Assembly (NCBI GenBank): GCA_913009655.1
Contig: CAJVWI010000001.1
Location: forward strand, 1-64,000
Reading direction: 5' to 3'
DNA length: 64,000 nt
From: an uncultured Cryomorphaceae bacterium
Lineage (GTDB): Bacteria > Bacteroidota > Bacteroidia > Flavobacteriales > Schleiferiaceae
The notes below the pieces were generated by a model. The model had not been told where the DNA came from, did not search any database, and saw only the letters and a program-made list of their open reading frames with translations. A program made the position numbers and the translations under genes. This document shows positions 29,688-40,457 of the stretch, in pieces. How positions within the stretch are numbered: the first letter of the stretch is position 1; each line of letters opens with the position of its first letter.

Positions 29688-30239
29688 CTACTTAGCAGCG
29701 GATTTACCAGCCTTCTTACGAACAATCTCACCTACATATCGAACACCTTTACCCTTGTATGGTTCAGGCTTTCTAAATGATCGAATCTTTGAAGCTATCA
29801 TTCCAACTAGCTGTTTATCAAAAGATGTTAGTTCTACTAAAGGGTTCTTACCTTTTTCACTAATCGTAGTCAACTTTACCTCAGATGGTATTTGCATACT
29901 GATATTATGAGAGAACCCTAAAGCCAAATCCAGAATTTGACCGCGGTTACTTGCTCTGTATCCTACGCCCACTAATTCAAGTCTTTTAGTCCAACCATCA
30001 CTAACACCAACAATCATATTGGATATTAATGATCTGTAAAGACCATGAGACGCGCGGTGAGATTTGGAATCCGAAGGACGTGATAGTGTCACAACATCTT
30101 CTAATACCTGAACCTCAATACCATCAGTAATATTCTGATTTAACGTACCACCCTTACCCTCAACAGTCACTACTGATTCTTTAATACTCACAGTGACACC
30201 GGAAGGTATATTTATAGGGGATTTACCAATTCTTGACAT
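29688..30239 (-). CDS. rplF: 50S ribosomal protein L6
   Basis: Two-domain protein next to the sarcin-ricin loop and factor-binding site. SRIGKSPINIPSGVTVSI marks the N-terminus and RKPEPYKGKGVRYVGEIVRKKAGK the C-terminal signature. It has 183 residues, normal for the family. Confidence 0.97.
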   Translation of the reverse strand: MSRIGKSPINIPSGVTVSIKESVVTVEGKGGTLNQNITDGIEVQVLEDVVTLSRPSDSKSHRASHGLYRSLISNMIVGVSDGWTKRLELVGVGYRASNRGQILDLALGFSHNISMQIPSEVKLTTISEKGKNPLVELTSFDKQLVGMIASKIRSFRKPEPYKGKGVRYVGEIVRKKAGKSAAK

Positions 30240-30251
30240 TATCTATATCTA

Positions 30252-30650
30252 TTAATAAACGTAACATATAATCTCACCGCCAATTTTTTTGGCACGGGCT
30301 TCTTTATCAGTCATCATTCCATGCGACGTGCTCACAATAGCTATACCCAAACCATTTTTTACCCGAGGTAAATCCGAAGACGACTTGTAATTACGGAGAC
30401 CCGGACTAGAAGCACGGTCTATACCTCTTATTACAGGACGCTTTGTAGATCTCTCATACTTTAAAGCTACTTTCAATGTTCCTTGGGCGTTGTCAGTGAC
30501 CACTTTATAACTAGCTATGTAGCCCTGGTCATGAAGAATTCTGGCAATTTCTGCCTTAACGGTACTTGATGGTAACTCTACCACCTGGTGACCAGCTTTG
30601 GCCCCATTCCGTATGCGTGTTAAAAAATCTGCTATAGGATCTGTATACAT
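30252..30650 (-). CDS. rpsH: 30S ribosomal protein S8
   Basis: Primary binder of the central 16S domain. It opens with TDPIADFLTRIRNGAKAGH and ends with VKNGLGIAIVSTSHGMMTDKEARAKKIGGEIICYVY. It has 132 residues. In E. coli S8 represses spc-operon translation; the binding hairpin was not sought here. Confidence 0.97.
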   Translation of the reverse strand: MYTDPIADFLTRIRNGAKAGHQVVELPSSTVKAEIARILHDQGYIASYKVVTDNAQGTLKVALKYERSTKRPVIRGIDRASSPGLRNYKSSSDLPRVKNGLGIAIVSTSHGMMTDKEARAKKIGGEIICYVY

Positions 30651-30667
30651 CTTATTCTAATTGTAAA

Positions 30668-30937
30668 TTACCAACTACACTTCTTAACACCTGGTATTAA
30701 ACCAGATAAAGCCATTTCACGAAATGTCACTCTAGAAAGTCCAAACTGACGCATGTAGCCTCGAGGACGACCTGTCAGCTTGCATCGGTTATGTAACCTA
30801 ACCGGGGAAGCATTTTTTGGAAGCCGTTGCAGACCAGCATAATCGCCAGCAGCTTTGAGAGCCCCACGTTTTTCAGCATATCGAGCAACAACTGCCTGCC
30901 GTTTGCGCTCTCGCGCTTTCATTGATTCTTTCGCCAT
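30668..30937 (-). CDS. rpsN: 30S ribosomal protein S14, long zinc-free form
   Basis: Head protein of the 30S subunit. The family start is [14 protein letters not shown], so the first 26 codons of the ORF track entry, which read through rplE, are discarded and the start is 30937. The product has 89 residues and the signature [26 protein letters not shown]. It lacks the paired CxxC motifs of the short zinc form. Confidence 0.96.
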   Translation of the reverse strand: MAKESMKARERKRQAVVARYAEKRGALKAAGDYAGLQRLPKNASPVRLHNRCKLTGRPRGYMRQFGLSRVTFREMALSGLIPGVKKCSW

Positions 30938-30941
30938 AATT

Positions 30942-31481
30942 CTATTTCTTAAAGGGCATTCCAAACTCTTGGAGAAGCGCTTTGCACTCCATATCTGTTT
31001 TCGCACTTGAAACAAACGTTATGTCCATTCCAGAAATGCGACTCACTTTATCAATTTCTATTTCCGGAAAAATAATCTGCTCCGTAATACCGAAAGTAAA
31101 ATTACCCCTACCATCAAATCCTTCTTTAATACCCTGAAAATCTCTGATTCTAGGTAAAGAAGATACTAATAACCTTTCCAAGAAATCATACATTTTAGAA
31201 CCCCGAAGTGTAACTCGCGCACCAACAGGCATTCCTTTTCTCAGTTTAAAATTGGATATGTCTTTTTTAGATTTTGTAGCTACCGCCCTCTGACCAGCAA
31301 TAATTGTCATCTCTTCAACAGCTGCATCCACTAGCTTCTTATCTGAAACAGCAGCTCCAATACCCTGACTCAAAATGATTTTCTCAAGTCTAGGGACTTG
31401 TAAATCATGAGAGTAACCAAATTGCTCCTTCATCGCAGGAACTACTTTGGATTGATAATCAACTTTTAGTTTTGATTCCAT
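30942..31481 (-). CDS. rplE: 50S ribosomal protein L5
   Basis: 5S rRNA-binding protein forming the bridge to S13. Recognized by [47 protein letters not shown] and [20 protein letters not shown]. It has 179 residues. Its start shares one base with the rplX stop. Confidence 0.97.
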   Translation of the reverse strand: MESKLKVDYQSKVVPAMKEQFGYSHDLQVPRLEKIILSQGIGAAVSDKKLVDAAVEEMTIIAGQRAVATKSKKDISNFKLRKGMPVGARVTLRGSKMYDFLERLLVSSLPRIRDFQGIKEGFDGRGNFTFGITEQIIFPEIEIDKVSRISGMDITFVSSAKTDMECKALLQEFGMPFKK

Positions 31482-31798
31482 TACTTAATAGTATCACCAG
31501 TTTTTTTTGCGAAACGACTTGTCTCACCTTTCTCATTTACTTTCCGTCCAACACGTGTTGGATTACCTGCACCATCAATTAACATCAAATTAGAGACGTG
31601 AATAGGTGCCTCCATTTTAGCAATTCCTCCTTGGGGAGTGCTAGCTGTAGGCTTTTGGTGTTTTGTAACCATGTTTAAACCTTCCACAACAGCCCGTGAC
31701 TGTTTTGGTATCATACGAATAATCTTACCCGACTTACCTTTTGAAGTACCCGCGATTACCATTACCGTATCTCCTGTTTTTATATGAAACTTTGCCAT
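31481..31798 (-). CDS. rplX: 50S ribosomal protein L24
   Basis: Assembly initiator for the 50S subunit with an N-terminal KOW motif ([36 protein letters not shown]). It has 105 residues, normal length. Confidence 0.97.
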   Translation of the reverse strand: MAKFHIKTGDTVMVIAGTSKGKSGKIIRMIPKQSRAVVEGLNMVTKHQKPTASTPQGGIAKMEAPIHVSNLMLIDGAGNPTRVGRKVNEKGETSRFAKKTGDTIK

Positions 31799-31812
31799 CT
31801 TATAGTATATTC

Positions 31813-32181
31813 TTAAAGCACCTCTGGTGCCAAGGAAACGATTTTCATGAACTGCTTGTCACGCAACTCTCTAGCCACAGGTCCAAAAACACGAGTGCCT
31901 CGCATTTCACCAGTTGGATTCAAAAGAACACAAGCATTATCGTCAAAACGGATATAAGACCCATCGAGACGCCTAACTTCTTTTTTCGTACGTACAACAA
32001 CAGCAGTTGCTACAGTACCCTTTTTTGCGCTGCCTGAGGGCAAAGCCTGTTTTATCGTGACAACGATTTTATCACCAACACTGGCATAACGACGTTTTGT
32101 ACCGCCTAATACGCGTATGACAAGAACTTCTTTGGCACCAGTATTATCTGCAACTCGGAGACGTGATTCTGTTTGTAACAT
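31813..32181 (-). CDS. rplN: 50S ribosomal protein L14
   Basis: Subunit-interface protein contacting 16S rRNA. The signature is the usual [32 protein letters not shown] and [28 protein letters not shown]. It has 122 residues, as in nearly all bacteria. Confidence 0.97.
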   Translation of the reverse strand: MLQTESRLRVADNTGAKEVLVIRVLGGTKRRYASVGDKIVVTIKQALPSGSAKKGTVATAVVVRTKKEVRRLDGSYIRFDDNACVLLNPTGEMRGTRVFGPVARELRDKQFMKIVSLAPEVL

Positions 32182-32182
32182 C

Positions 32183-32443
32183 TTATTTTGCTCTTTCTAA
32201 AATTTCTATTACACGCCATACCTTGGTTTTACTCATCGGACGTGTTTCCATGATCTTCACAGTATCTCCACTATTACAATCATTTTTCTCATCATGAGCA
32301 TGAAGTTTAGTAGTGTAGGTTATGAACTTACCGTACATAGGATGCTTCACTCGACGTGAAACAATCACAGTTACAGTTTTATTCATGGAGTCACTAGTAA
32401 CAACACCAATTCGCTCTTTTCGGAGATTTCGTTTCTCTTCCAT
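32183..32443 (-). CDS. rpsQ: 30S ribosomal protein S17
   Basis: Binds the 5' domain of 16S rRNA. The ORF track start at 32446 is a TTG; the ATG at 32441-32443 directly after it gives [26 protein letters not shown], the expected N-terminus. The 86-residue protein contains [29 protein letters not shown]. Confidence 0.96.
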   Translation of the reverse strand: MEEKRNLRKERIGVVTSDSMNKTVTVIVSRRVKHPMYGKFITYTTKLHAHDEKNDCNSGDTVKIMETRPMSKTKVWRVIEILERAK

Positions 32444-32452
32444 CAATATAAA

Positions 32453-32644
32453 TTATTTGGAGTTACGATTAGACATTTCCATAGTAAGTCTCGCAACGAT
32501 TTTTCTTGTACTAGCAATTCTCATAGGATTCTCTAGAGGACTAATACGGTTCTTCATCTTCATGTCTGCAAGCTCCTTACTCAATGCGGTAAATTGCTTA
32601 GAGAGCTCTTCTTGACTTAGATTCCGAATTTCATTCATTTTCAT
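32453..32644 (-). CDS. rpmC: 50S ribosomal protein L29
   Basis: Small helical-hairpin protein by the tunnel exit, a docking point for trigger factor and SRP. Characteristic MNEIRNLSQEELSKQFTALSKELADMKMKNRISPLENPMRI. It has 63 residues; a start two codons later (M3) is possible. Confidence 0.96.
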   Translation of the reverse strand: MKMNEIRNLSQEELSKQFTALSKELADMKMKNRISPLENPMRIASTRKIVARLTMEMSNRNSK

Positions 32645-32655
32645 AATGCTAACAA

Positions 32656-33081
32656 TTAGGAATTTGTAACTAAATCTCGACGGGTAACTAACTTAGTTTT
32701 AACGGGTAATTTTTGAGCCGCTAGCCTAAGAGCCTCTAGAGCCACTTCTTTAGATACCCCATCACATTCAAATAACATACGTCCTGGACGGATAACCGCT
32801 GCCCAATATTCAACAGAACCCTTTCCTTTACCCATACGGACTTCTAAAGGTTTCTTTGTAACAGGTTTATCAGGAAAGATACGGATCCATAACTGACCCT
32901 CACGTTTCATATAACGAGTGGCAGCGATACGCGCAGCTTCAATTTGCCTAGCAGTCATCCACACTTCTTGCATAGATTTTATACCATAAGCTCCAAAAGC
33001 TAAGGTGGCTCCACGTTGAGCGTTACCTTTCATTTTACCTTTAAAGGTCTTCCGGAATTTAGTTTTTTTCGGTTGTAACAT
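32656..33081 (-). CDS. rplP: 50S ribosomal protein L16
   Basis: Sits near the A-site tRNA elbow and helps complete the peptidyl transferase centre. Motifs: [19 protein letters not shown], the Arg-rich [42 protein letters not shown]. It has 141 residues. Confidence 0.97.
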   Translation of the reverse strand: MLQPKKTKFRKTFKGKMKGNAQRGATLAFGAYGIKSMQEVWMTARQIEAARIAATRYMKREGQLWIRIFPDKPVTKKPLEVRMGKGKGSVEYWAAVIRPGRMLFECDGVSKEVALEALRLAAQKLPVKTKLVTRRDLVTNS

Positions 33082-33096
33082 ATCTCTTTGTGCGAA

Positions 33097-33858
33097 TTAT
33101 GCTTTACGATTATTGCGACGATCATTATTATTACGACGATCGTTAGAATTTGATCGACCTTTTGGACCACCACTACCAGGGTTACCTGATTTTGGTCTCC
33201 CAGAAACACCTAAAACGTTCGTTAAATCCCGTTTTCCGTAAACCTCACCTTTCATTATCCAAACCTTGATACCGATCCGCCCATAAGTCGTGTGAGCCTC
33301 CGACAAGTGATAATCAATATCCGCTCGGAAAGTGTGCAAGGGAGTACGACCGTCTTTAAACTTTTCAGAACGTGCAATTTCTGCACCATTCAATCTTCCA
33401 CTCAATTGAACTTTTATTCCTTCGGCACCCATTCGCATGGTAGAACTAATACTCATCTTAACCGCTCGTCTGAAAGAAATACGCCCTTCAATTTGACGGG
33501 CGATAGAATCAGCTACAAGTTTAGCATCTAATTCAGGCCTCTTTATTTCGTGGATATTTAACTGAACATCTTTTTTTGTAAGTTTCTTGAGTTCTTCCCT
33601 AAGTTTTTCAACCTCCGAACCACCCTTTCCGATTATTACACCGGGACGAGCAGTTGCAATTGTTATAGTCACAAGTTTCAAGGTTCGTTCGATGATTATC
33701 CGCGATACATTCGCTCTTGATAGCCGGGCGTACAAATACTTTCTGATAGCAGCATCCTCTGCTATTCTATCACCATAGTTCTTACCCCCGTACCAGTTTG
33801 AATCCCAGCCACGAATAAAACCTAGACGGTTTCCGATTGGATTAGCTTTTTGACCCAT
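33097..33858 (-). CDS. rpsC: 30S ribosomal protein S3 with Asn/Arg-rich tail
   Basis: Lines the mRNA entry tunnel. The KH domain has a GXXG loop ([19 protein letters not shown]). The C-terminal domain includes [50 protein letters not shown]. The total is 253 residues; after about residue 215 comes a low-complexity tail rich in Gly, Asn and Arg ([18 protein letters not shown]), probably disordered and RNA-contacting. Confidence 0.97.
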   Translation of the reverse strand: MGQKANPIGNRLGFIRGWDSNWYGGKNYGDRIAEDAAIRKYLYARLSRANVSRIIIERTLKLVTITIATARPGVIIGKGGSEVEKLREELKKLTKKDVQLNIHEIKRPELDAKLVADSIARQIEGRISFRRAVKMSISSTMRMGAEGIKVQLSGRLNGAEIARSEKFKDGRTPLHTFRADIDYHLSEAHTTYGRIGIKVWIMKGEVYGKRDLTNVLGVSGRPKSGNPGSGGPKGRSNSNDRRNNNDRRNNRKA

Positions 33859-34295
33859 TATTGAACTTCTTTAGCTTCGGTTATACTAGAATTTTCCAAA
33901 CTGTTTGACTCACTAATAACAATAGTTACGTGATTAGATCGCTTTCGAATACGATGAGCACGACCTTGAGGTGCCGGTTGAACGCGTTTTAACATCCGTC
34001 CACTATCAACACTAATCGTCTGAACGATTAGCTCTTTTTCGTCTACAGAAACACCTTCATTTTTTGTCTCCCAATTACTCAATGCGGAAACCAACAGTTT
34101 CTCTAAGCGAATCGATGCCTCTTTGCCATTATTTTTTAAGGAATAAAGAGCTTTTGTCACTTCCATACCTCTAATCATATCCGCTACTAAACGCATTTTT
34201 CTTGGAGAAGTAGGACAATTATTCAATTTCGCAGAAGCTACATTCTTACGTGCTTCTTTTAATGCTATTGCTGTATTGTGTTTACGTGATCCCAT
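33858..34295 (-). CDS. rplV: 50S ribosomal protein L22
   Basis: Forms part of the exit-tunnel constriction. The core [36 protein letters not shown] and the hairpin [25 protein letters not shown] are intact. It has 145 residues, with ~15-20 extra at each end. It shares one base with rpsC. Confidence 0.97.
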   Translation of the reverse strand: MGSRKHNTAIALKEARKNVASAKLNNCPTSPRKMRLVADMIRGMEVTKALYSLKNNGKEASIRLEKLLVSALSNWETKNEGVSVDEKELIVQTISVDSGRMLKRVQPAPQGRAHRIRKRSNHVTIVISESNSLENSSITEAKEVQ

Positions 34296-34298
34296 AGC

Positions 34299-34577
34299 TT
34301 ATCTTTTACCCTTATCTTTTTTACCACCGTGTCCACGAAAAGTACGTGTTGGAGAAAATTCCCCCAGCTTATGTCCAACCATGTTTTCTGTAACGTAAAC
34401 AGGTATGAACGTTTTCCCGTTGTGAACAGCGATTGTCTGACCAACAAAATCTGGACTAATCATCGAAGCCCTTGACCATGTCTTAATCACACTTTTTTTG
34501 CTAGCTTCCACATTCTCCATTACACGCTTTTCAAGCTTATAATGTATGAATGGTCCTTTTTTTAGTGAACGTGCCAT
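34299..34577 (-). CDS. rpsS: 30S ribosomal protein S19
   Basis: Head protein forming a complex with S13. The sequence [18 protein letters not shown] and [25 protein letters not shown] is canonical. It has 92 residues. Confidence 0.97.
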   Translation of the reverse strand: MARSLKKGPFIHYKLEKRVMENVEASKKSVIKTWSRASMISPDFVGQTIAVHNGKTFIPVYVTENMVGHKLGEFSPTRTFRGHGGKKDKGKR

Positions 34578-34580
34578 TAG

Positions 34581-35405
34581 TTATTTCTTCCTTTTTTCAA
34601 TAATATACCGACTACTTTCTTTCTGTTTAGCGCGAGTTTTGAATCCTTTAGAAGGAATGCTGTTTCGGGATCGAGGATGACCCCCAGAAGCGCGACCCTC
34701 ACCACCGCCCATAGGGTGATCAACCGGATTCATAGCAACACCACGTGTACGTGGGCGTCTTCCAAGCCAACGACTTCTTCCAGCCTTACCACCAACGAGT
34801 TGCGCATGATCACTATTAGAAACAACTCCAACAGTAGCCATACACTCAACCAAAATCATACGGGTCTCTCCTGACGGCATTTTCAAAGTGGCATATTTTC
34901 CATCACGGGCAGCCAATTGAGCAAATGAACCAGCTGAACGCGAAATTATTCCACCTTGACCAGGACGAAGTTCAATATTATGAACAATCGTACCTAATGG
35001 TAGATCTGCAAGTTTCAAAGAATTACCAACCTCTGGCGCTGAACCAGATCCAGAAATAATCTTCTGTCCAACCTCTAATCCGCTAGGAGCAATGATATAG
35101 CGCTTTTCCCCATCAGCATAAACTACCAAGGCAATAAATGCCGATCGATTCGGATCATACTCAATAGTTTTAACAGTTGCAGGAATTTCAAATTTTTCAC
35201 GTTTAAAGTCTATGACACGGTATCGTTGCTTTGCACCGCCTCCCATGTAACGCATAGTCATTTTACCGGAATTATTCCGACCACCGCTACGCTTTTTCGG
35301 TTGAGTCAAAGATTTCTCCGGAGATGATGCGGTAATAGCACCGTAGTCATTAACAACACGAAATCGTTGTCCCGGCGTAATAGCTTTTAATTTACGTACA
35401 CCCAT
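34581..35405 (-). CDS. rplB: 50S ribosomal protein L2
   Basis: Needed for subunit association and close to the peptidyl transferase centre. The universally conserved His is in [44 protein letters not shown] and [19 protein letters not shown] also fit. It has 274 residues. Confidence 0.97.
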   Translation of the reverse strand: MGVRKLKAITPGQRFRVVNDYGAITASSPEKSLTQPKKRSGGRNNSGKMTMRYMGGGAKQRYRVIDFKREKFEIPATVKTIEYDPNRSAFIALVVYADGEKRYIIAPSGLEVGQKIISGSGSAPEVGNSLKLADLPLGTIVHNIELRPGQGGIISRSAGSFAQLAARDGKYATLKMPSGETRMILVECMATVGVVSNSDHAQLVGGKAGRSRWLGRRPRTRGVAMNPVDHPMGGGEGRASGGHPRSRNSIPSKGFKTRAKQKESSRYIIEKRKK

Positions 35406-35411
35406 TTTCGA

Positions 35412-35705
35412 TTATAGATTAGCATAAAAATCAATGGACTCTCCACTTCTGACGTCAACGATAGCCTTTTTGTACGCAGGCTTATTACCAGACAATGTTC
35501 CTGCTTTGGTAAAGCGTACAACTTTTTTAGCTGGCACAATAAGAGTACGAACATTATCAACGTTTACATTGTAGGCCGCCTCAACTGCTTTCTTAATTTC
35601 AACTTTATTAGACTTTCTAGCCACAACAAAAGTATAGCGATTCATTTTTTCAGAATCAGCTGAAGCCTTCTCAGTTATAACCGGTCGAATCAATATACTT
35701 TCCAT
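35412..35705 (-). CDS. rplW: 50S ribosomal protein L23
   Basis: Tunnel-exit protein binding trigger factor and SRP. The ORF track starts at a GTG; the ATG one codon later (35703-35705) gives MESILIRPVITEKASADSEKMNRYTFVVARKSNKVEIKKAVE and overlaps the rplD stop by one base (TGATG). It has 97 residues. Confidence 0.96.
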   Translation of the reverse strand: MESILIRPVITEKASADSEKMNRYTFVVARKSNKVEIKKAVEAAYNVNVDNVRTLIVPAKKVVRFTKAGTLSGNKPAYKKAIVDVRSGESIDFYANL

Positions 35706-36337
35706 CACTTCGTAGTTAATGCAGTTTGAATTTTATCTATTGCCCCTTCTAAGAGTATCAAAGTTCCAGCATTCAAAATAGAATAAGTGTTTAATTCTGA
35801 AGCAGTTACGACATTTGACCCCTCAAAATTGCGGGATGACAAATATACATTTTTATCTGAATCAGCCAACACAACAGTGCATTTCTTTCCTGAAAAGCCC
35901 AAAGCATCCAGTACAGATGCATATTGTTTGGTCTTTGGGGCATCAAGAGAAAACTTATCCAAAACAATGATCTGGTTATCAGACGCCATCATACTTAGGG
36001 CAGACTTACGAGCAACTACTTTAAGTTTTTTATTTAGTTTGAAGCCGTACTCATGGGGTCTTGGACCAAATACAGTTCCACCGCCACGATACAAAGGAGA
36101 TCGCATACTTCCATGTCTAGCCCCACCTGTTCCTTTCTGCTTATGAATTTTCTTGGTAGTTCTTGATATTTCAGATCTCTCTTTCGACTTATGTGTCCCT
36201 TGACGTTGATTTGCTAAATACTGTTTTACATCTAAGTATACCGCATGTTCATTGGGTTTCACGCTAAAAATTTCGTCATTTAATACAGCTTTTCGGCCAG
36301 TATCCTTTCCATTTTGGTTAACAATGCCTATCTCCAT
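35705..36337 (-). CDS. rplD: 50S ribosomal protein L4
   Basis: Extends a loop into the exit tunnel; in E. coli it also represses the S10 operon. The loop is recognized as KIHKQKGTGGARHGSMRSPLYRGGGTVFGPRPHEY. It has 210 residues. It shares single bases with rplC and rplW. Confidence 0.97.
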   Translation of the reverse strand: MEIGIVNQNGKDTGRKAVLNDEIFSVKPNEHAVYLDVKQYLANQRQGTHKSKERSEISRTTKKIHKQKGTGGARHGSMRSPLYRGGGTVFGPRPHEYGFKLNKKLKVVARKSALSMMASDNQIIVLDKFSLDAPKTKQYASVLDALGFSGKKCTVVLADSDKNVYLSSRNFEGSNVVTASELNTYSILNAGTLILLEGAIDKIQTALTTK

Positions 36338-36951
36338 TATTTCTCAACAATTACAACAGACTGCCTCGCGCCAGGGATAGATCCCTTAACAACTAAGACA
36401 TTCTGATCTGAGTCAACTTTTAAAACTTGAAGATTCTGGATCTTCACTCTTTCATTACCCATTCGTCCTCCCATACGAGTCCCTTTAAAAACTCGAGATG
36501 GATCTGAACCCGCACCTATAGAACCAGGAGCTCTGAGCCGATTATGTTGTCCATGGGTGGCTTGACCAACACCTGCAAAACCATGTCGTTTTACAACACC
36601 CTGAAAACCTTTACCCTTAGAAGTACCTGCGACATCAACGAATTCACCTTCGTTGAACATATCCACAGTTAGTGTATCTCCCAGAGCAACTGAGCCCTCA
36701 GTAAAGTCGCGAAACTCTACATACTTTTGTTTGGCGATAGTCTTCGCCTTTTTGGCATGGCCGATAGCAGATTTGTTTGGACGTTTCTTATCGCCAAACG
36801 CAACCTGCACAGCAGCGTAACCATCGACATCTTTACTTTTAATTTGGGTAACCACACAGGGGCCCAATTCGATGACCGTACACGGGTAGTTTTTACCATC
36901 CGTGTCGAAGATGCTGGTCATTCCGATTTTCTTGCCAATTAGTCCAGGCAT
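36337..36951 (-). CDS. rplC: 50S ribosomal protein L3
   Basis: Early-assembly protein whose loop reaches the peptidyl transferase centre. [19 protein letters not shown] opens it, and [53 protein letters not shown] is the loop region, including the Gln that is methylated in E. coli. It has 204 residues. Confidence 0.97.
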   Translation of the reverse strand: MPGLIGKKIGMTSIFDTDGKNYPCTVIELGPCVVTQIKSKDVDGYAAVQVAFGDKKRPNKSAIGHAKKAKTIAKQKYVEFRDFTEGSVALGDTLTVDMFNEGEFVDVAGTSKGKGFQGVVKRHGFAGVGQATHGQHNRLRAPGSIGAGSDPSRVFKGTRMGGRMGNERVKIQNLQVLKVDSDQNVLVVKGSIPGARQSVVIVEK

Positions 36952-36969
36952 GATATTTACGGTTCTGAG

Positions 36970-37275
36970 TTAAACTTTAATTTCTACTTCCACACCACTA
37001 GGCAGTTCTAACTTCATCAAAGCATCAATAGTCTTACTGGATGAAGAATAAATATCCAATAGACGCTTGTAACTTGACAGCTGGAACTGTTCGCGTGCTT
37101 TTTTATTGACGTGAGGCGAACGCAACACAGTGTAAATGCGCTTGTTCGTAGGAAGAGGTATAGGGCCATTTACCACAGCACCAGTACTCTTCACTGTTTT
37201 CACGATTTTTTCTGCACTCTTATCCACCAACATATGGTCATAGGACTTGAGTTTGATTCTAATTTTTTGGCTCAT
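36970..37275 (-). CDS. rpsJ: 30S ribosomal protein S10
   Basis: Head protein and, as NusE, transcription antitermination factor. [24 protein letters not shown] and [28 protein letters not shown] are diagnostic. It has 101 residues. It follows fusA by 14 bases with no tuf between, as usual in this phylum. Confidence 0.97.
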   Translation of the reverse strand: MSQKIRIKLKSYDHMLVDKSAEKIVKTVKSTGAVVNGPIPLPTNKRIYTVLRSPHVNKKAREQFQLSSYKRLLDIYSSSSKTIDALMKLELPSGVEVEIKV

Positions 37276-37289
37276 AGGATCGTTAATAA

Positions 37290-39422
37290 TTATTTACTAC
37301 CTCGTACACTTTCAATTACCTCTTCCGAAATTCCTTTCGGAGTCTCTGAATAGTTACTAAACTCCATAGAAGAACTACCTCTCCCTGATGTAATGGTTCG
37401 CAAGGTTGTTACATAACCAAACATTTCACTCAAAGGAACCTTTGCATGAACAACAGAATCCCCTTCTTTTGTATCCATTCCTTCCACCTGACCACGTCTT
37501 TTATTCAGATCACCTACAACATCACCCATAGATGTTTCAGGCATTACAACTTCGATTTTCATCAAAGGCTCAAGAATGATTGGCTTGGCTTTTCTTGCCG
37601 CCTCTCTAAAACCTAACCTCGCAGCTAGTTCAAAGGAAAGAGCGTCGGAATCAACTGGATGAAATGACCCATCCTCTAAAGTGACTTTCATTGAGTCCAC
37701 ACCATATCCAGCAAGTGGGCCATTTGTCATGGCCTCTTTAAAACCTTTTTCGACGGCCGGAATAAATTCACGAGGTATGTTACCACCTTTAATCTTGTTT
37801 ATAAACTGTAAACCGCCAGCTTCAAAATCCTCATCCGCGGGACCAATTTTGAAGTCAATATCAGCAAACTTTCCACGACCTCCAGTTTGCTTTTTGTATT
37901 GCTCGCGATGTCCGGTCTCAAATGTTAAGGCCTCTTTATACTGCACTTGCGGAGCTCCTTGATTACATTCTACCTTAAATTCACGGCGCATTCTGTCGAC
38001 AAGAATATCCAGATGTAACTCACCCATTCCCGAAATAACTGTTTGCCCTGTATCTTCATCAGTAGCAACTCTAAAAGTAGGATCTTCTTCAGCTAATTTA
38101 GCTAAAGCTATTCCCATTTTATCCATATCAGCTTGAGTCTTTGGCTCAACAGCTAATCCTATGACAGGCTCTGGAAAGGTCATTGACTCAAGAACTATTG
38201 GTCGCTTTTCGTCACAAAGGGTGTCACCAGTACGAATATCTTTAAATCCAACACCAGCACCAATGTCCCCCGCCTCGATAGAAGCTATTGGATTCTGTTT
38301 ATTCGAGTGCATTTGAAATATACGAGAAATACGCTCTTTGTTTCCAGTCCGAATATTTTTAACATATGATCCAGCATCAGTTTTTCCCGAATAGACCCGG
38401 AAAAAGCATAATCTTCCTACAAAAGGATCCGTAGCAATTTTAAAAGCCAAAGCCGCAAATGGCTCGCTTGAATCGGGCTTTCGCATCTCTTCTTCCTCCG
38501 TATCTGGATTTACACCAACTATACCTTCGACATCTAGAGGTGATGGCATGAATGACATAACAGCATCTAACATTGTTTGTACCCCTTTATTCTTGAAAGC
38601 TGAACCGCACAAAACAGGAGTTATTTTTTGAGCCACAGTGGCTTTTCTTATTGCTGAAACCAATTCTTCTCTCGTAATTGCATCCGGGTTATCGAAAAAT
38701 TTCTCGAGCAATGAGTCATCAAACTCTGCAACTGATTCAACTAATTTCTCGCGATATTCTATGACCGTTTCAACTAAATCCTCTGGAATATCGATCTCCT
38801 TGTAAGTCATTCCCTGAGTTTCATCATCCCATATGATTGCCTTATTGTCTATTAGGTCAACAATACCTTTAAATTCAGTCTCTGCACCGATCGGAATTTG
38901 AAGTGGAACAGGATGTCCTTTTAATTTTTCATCTATTTGTCTGACCACACTGAAAAAATCAGCACCAGTTCGATCCATTTTATTTACAAACGCTATTCTT
39001 GGAACATTGTATTTAGTAGCCTGTCTCCAGACAGTTTCGGTTTGCGGTTGAACACCACCCACAGCGCATAACAATGCAACTGCGCCGTCTAAAACCCTCA
39101 AGGATCTTTCAACTTCTACAGTGAAGTCAACGTGACCAGGAGTGTCAATAATATTGATTTTATATTCTTCAGTATTGTTTAGATCCTTACCCTGGTCGGT
39201 TGGAAACCTCCAAAAACAAGTGGTGGCCGCAGATGTAATTGTAATTCCTCTTTCCTGCTCCTGAATCATCCAATCCATTGTTGCAGCACCATCATGAACC
39301 TCACCTATTTTGTGAGAAACACCTGTGTAATAAAGAATACGCTCCGTGGTAGTTGTTTTTCCCGCATCAATGTGGGCCATGATACCAATGTTCCGGGTGA
39401 ATTTAAGATCGCGTGTTGACAT
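37290..39422 (-). CDS. fusA: Elongation factor G
   Basis: GTPase that drives ribosomal translocation. The start is set at 39422 ([34 protein letters not shown]); the track's 40 extra codons belong to the overlapping rpsG region. GTP-binding motifs are AHIDAGKTT (G1), [11 protein letters not shown] (G2), DTPGHVDF (G3) and NKMDRTGAD (G4). Domains II-V follow, including the C-terminal [18 protein letters not shown] and [20 protein letters not shown]. It is 710 residues, the normal size. Confidence 0.97.
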   Translation of the reverse strand: MSTRDLKFTRNIGIMAHIDAGKTTTTERILYYTGVSHKIGEVHDGAATMDWMIQEQERGITITSAATTCFWRFPTDQGKDLNNTEEYKINIIDTPGHVDFTVEVERSLRVLDGAVALLCAVGGVQPQTETVWRQATKYNVPRIAFVNKMDRTGADFFSVVRQIDEKLKGHPVPLQIPIGAETEFKGIVDLIDNKAIIWDDETQGMTYKEIDIPEDLVETVIEYREKLVESVAEFDDSLLEKFFDNPDAITREELVSAIRKATVAQKITPVLCGSAFKNKGVQTMLDAVMSFMPSPLDVEGIVGVNPDTEEEEMRKPDSSEPFAALAFKIATDPFVGRLCFFRVYSGKTDAGSYVKNIRTGNKERISRIFQMHSNKQNPIASIEAGDIGAGVGFKDIRTGDTLCDEKRPIVLESMTFPEPVIGLAVEPKTQADMDKMGIALAKLAEEDPTFRVATDEDTGQTVISGMGELHLDILVDRMRREFKVECNQGAPQVQYKEALTFETGHREQYKKQTGGRGKFADIDFKIGPADEDFEAGGLQFINKIKGGNIPREFIPAVEKGFKEAMTNGPLAGYGVDSMKVTLEDGSFHPVDSDALSFELAARLGFREAARKAKPIILEPLMKIEVVMPETSMGDVVGDLNKRRGQVEGMDTKEGDSVVHAKVPLSEMFGYVTTLRTITSGRGSSSMEFSNYSETPKGISEEVIESVRGSK

Positions 39423-39435
39423 TAAATATATATAT

Positions 39436-39906
39436 TTAGAAACGGAAATGTGAGAATGCCTTGTTAGCTTCAGCCATGCGATGAACATCCATGCGCTTCT
39501 TAACTGCCGCCCCTTCTTCTTTTGCTGCAGCCATGATTTCACCAGCTAATTTCGCTGCCATACTTTTTTCATTTCGAGCACGAGAATAACCTATCAACCA
39601 TTTCATTGCCTGGGAGATTTTTCGTTCAGGTCGAATTTGTTGAGGAATTTGAAAAGTAGATCCACCGACACGGCGACTTCTAACTTCAACATGAGGCATA
39701 ACATTTGTTAATGCCGTTTTCCACTGCTCTAGACCATTAGCCTCCTCGGACTTCTCGGAGATGATGTCAATTGCATTATAGAATATGGAGTAAGAAGTTG
39801 ACTTCTTACCGTCGTACATCAAATTATTGACGAATCTGGTAACCAAGGGATCATTGAATCTTGGATCTGGTAAAAGTGGACGCTTTTTAGCACGAGTCTT
39901 TCTCAT
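39436..39906 (-). CDS. rpsG: 30S ribosomal protein S7
   Basis: Organizes the 30S head and contacts E-site t[47 protein letters not shown] and the ending [20 protein letters not shown] are typical. It has 156 residues. Confidence 0.97.
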   Translation of the reverse strand: MRKTRAKKRPLLPDPRFNDPLVTRFVNNLMYDGKKSTSYSIFYNAIDIISEKSEEANGLEQWKTALTNVMPHVEVRSRRVGGSTFQIPQQIRPERKISQAMKWLIGYSRARNEKSMAAKLAGEIMAAAKEEGAAVKKRMDVHRMAEANKAFSHFRF

Positions 39907-39915
39907 ATTTTCCTA

Positions 39916-40296
39916 TTATTTTTTAGCTTTTGGACGTTTTGTACCATATTTAGAGCGACGCTGCATTCTACCGGCGACACCAGCAGCATCAAGGGCACCA
40001 CGAACAATATGATATCTCACTCCAGGTAAATCCTTAACACGACCCCCTCGAACTAAAACAATAGAGTGCTCTTGAAGATTATGACCTTCGCCTCCTATGT
40101 ATGCATTTACCTCATTTCCGTTTGTCAGGCGAACACGGGCAACTTTTCTCATTGCCGAGTTCGGTTTTTTCGGTGTTGTTGTATATACACGAGTACATAC
40201 ACCTCTACGTTGAGGGCAAGAGTCCAGCGCTGCTGATTTGCTCTTCTTTTGTAATTTGACTCTTCCTTTACGGACTAGTTGTTGGATTGTTGGCAT
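39916..40296 (-). CDS. rpsL: 30S ribosomal protein S12
   Basis: Decoding-centre protein. [18 protein letters not shown] carries Lys at the position equivalent to E. coli K43, and [15 protein letters not shown] carries the K88 equivalent, so no streptomycin-resistance substitution is seen there. It has 126 residues. It is the first gene of the 32-gene ribosomal cluster and has a promoter candidate about 64 bases upstream. Confidence 0.97.
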   Translation of the reverse strand: MPTIQQLVRKGRVKLQKKSKSAALDSCPQRRGVCTRVYTTTPKKPNSAMRKVARVRLTNGNEVNAYIGGEGHNLQEHSIVLVRGGRVKDLPGVRYHIVRGALDAAGVAGRMQRRSKYGTKRPKAKK

Positions 40297-40359
40297 TCCT
40301 TTTAATTGTTTTGGTTTTCGTCGCTACAATAATTTTTACCCCTAGTTTTTTGGGGACTG

Positions 40360-40367
40360 CAAATGTA
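40360..40367 (-). promoter_or_regulatory. -7 box TACATTTG for the ribosomal protein cluster
   Basis: Perfect TAnnTTTG match on the minus strand; no TTG is present 17-23 bases upstream. Transcription from it would give a leader of about 57 bases that begins with a small hairpin (CCCC-AAAAAACTA-GGGG, about 40340-40356). This is the only clear box in front of rpsL, in the gap shared with the divergent pcrA gene. Confidence 0.55.
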
Positions 40368-40439
40368 GATGTTTTTATCTGACATTCCACGCACATTTTA
40401 AATCACTTTTTTCAACTTTTTATCAGACCCGATAAAACA

Positions 40440-40447
40440 TACCTTTG
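40440..40447 (+). promoter_or_regulatory. -7 box TACCTTTG upstream of pcrA
   Basis: Perfect TAnnTTTG match ending ten bases before the pcrA ATG, implying a leader of only a few bases. The expected -33 position holds only a T-run. Confidence 0.5.
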
Positions 40448-40457
40448 AAATCTTAAT

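Noticed and set aside
39423-39542. N-terminal 40-codon extension of EF-G in the ORF track
   Set aside because: It overlaps rpsG in another frame and lacks similarity to EF-G, whose family start is [11 protein letters not shown].
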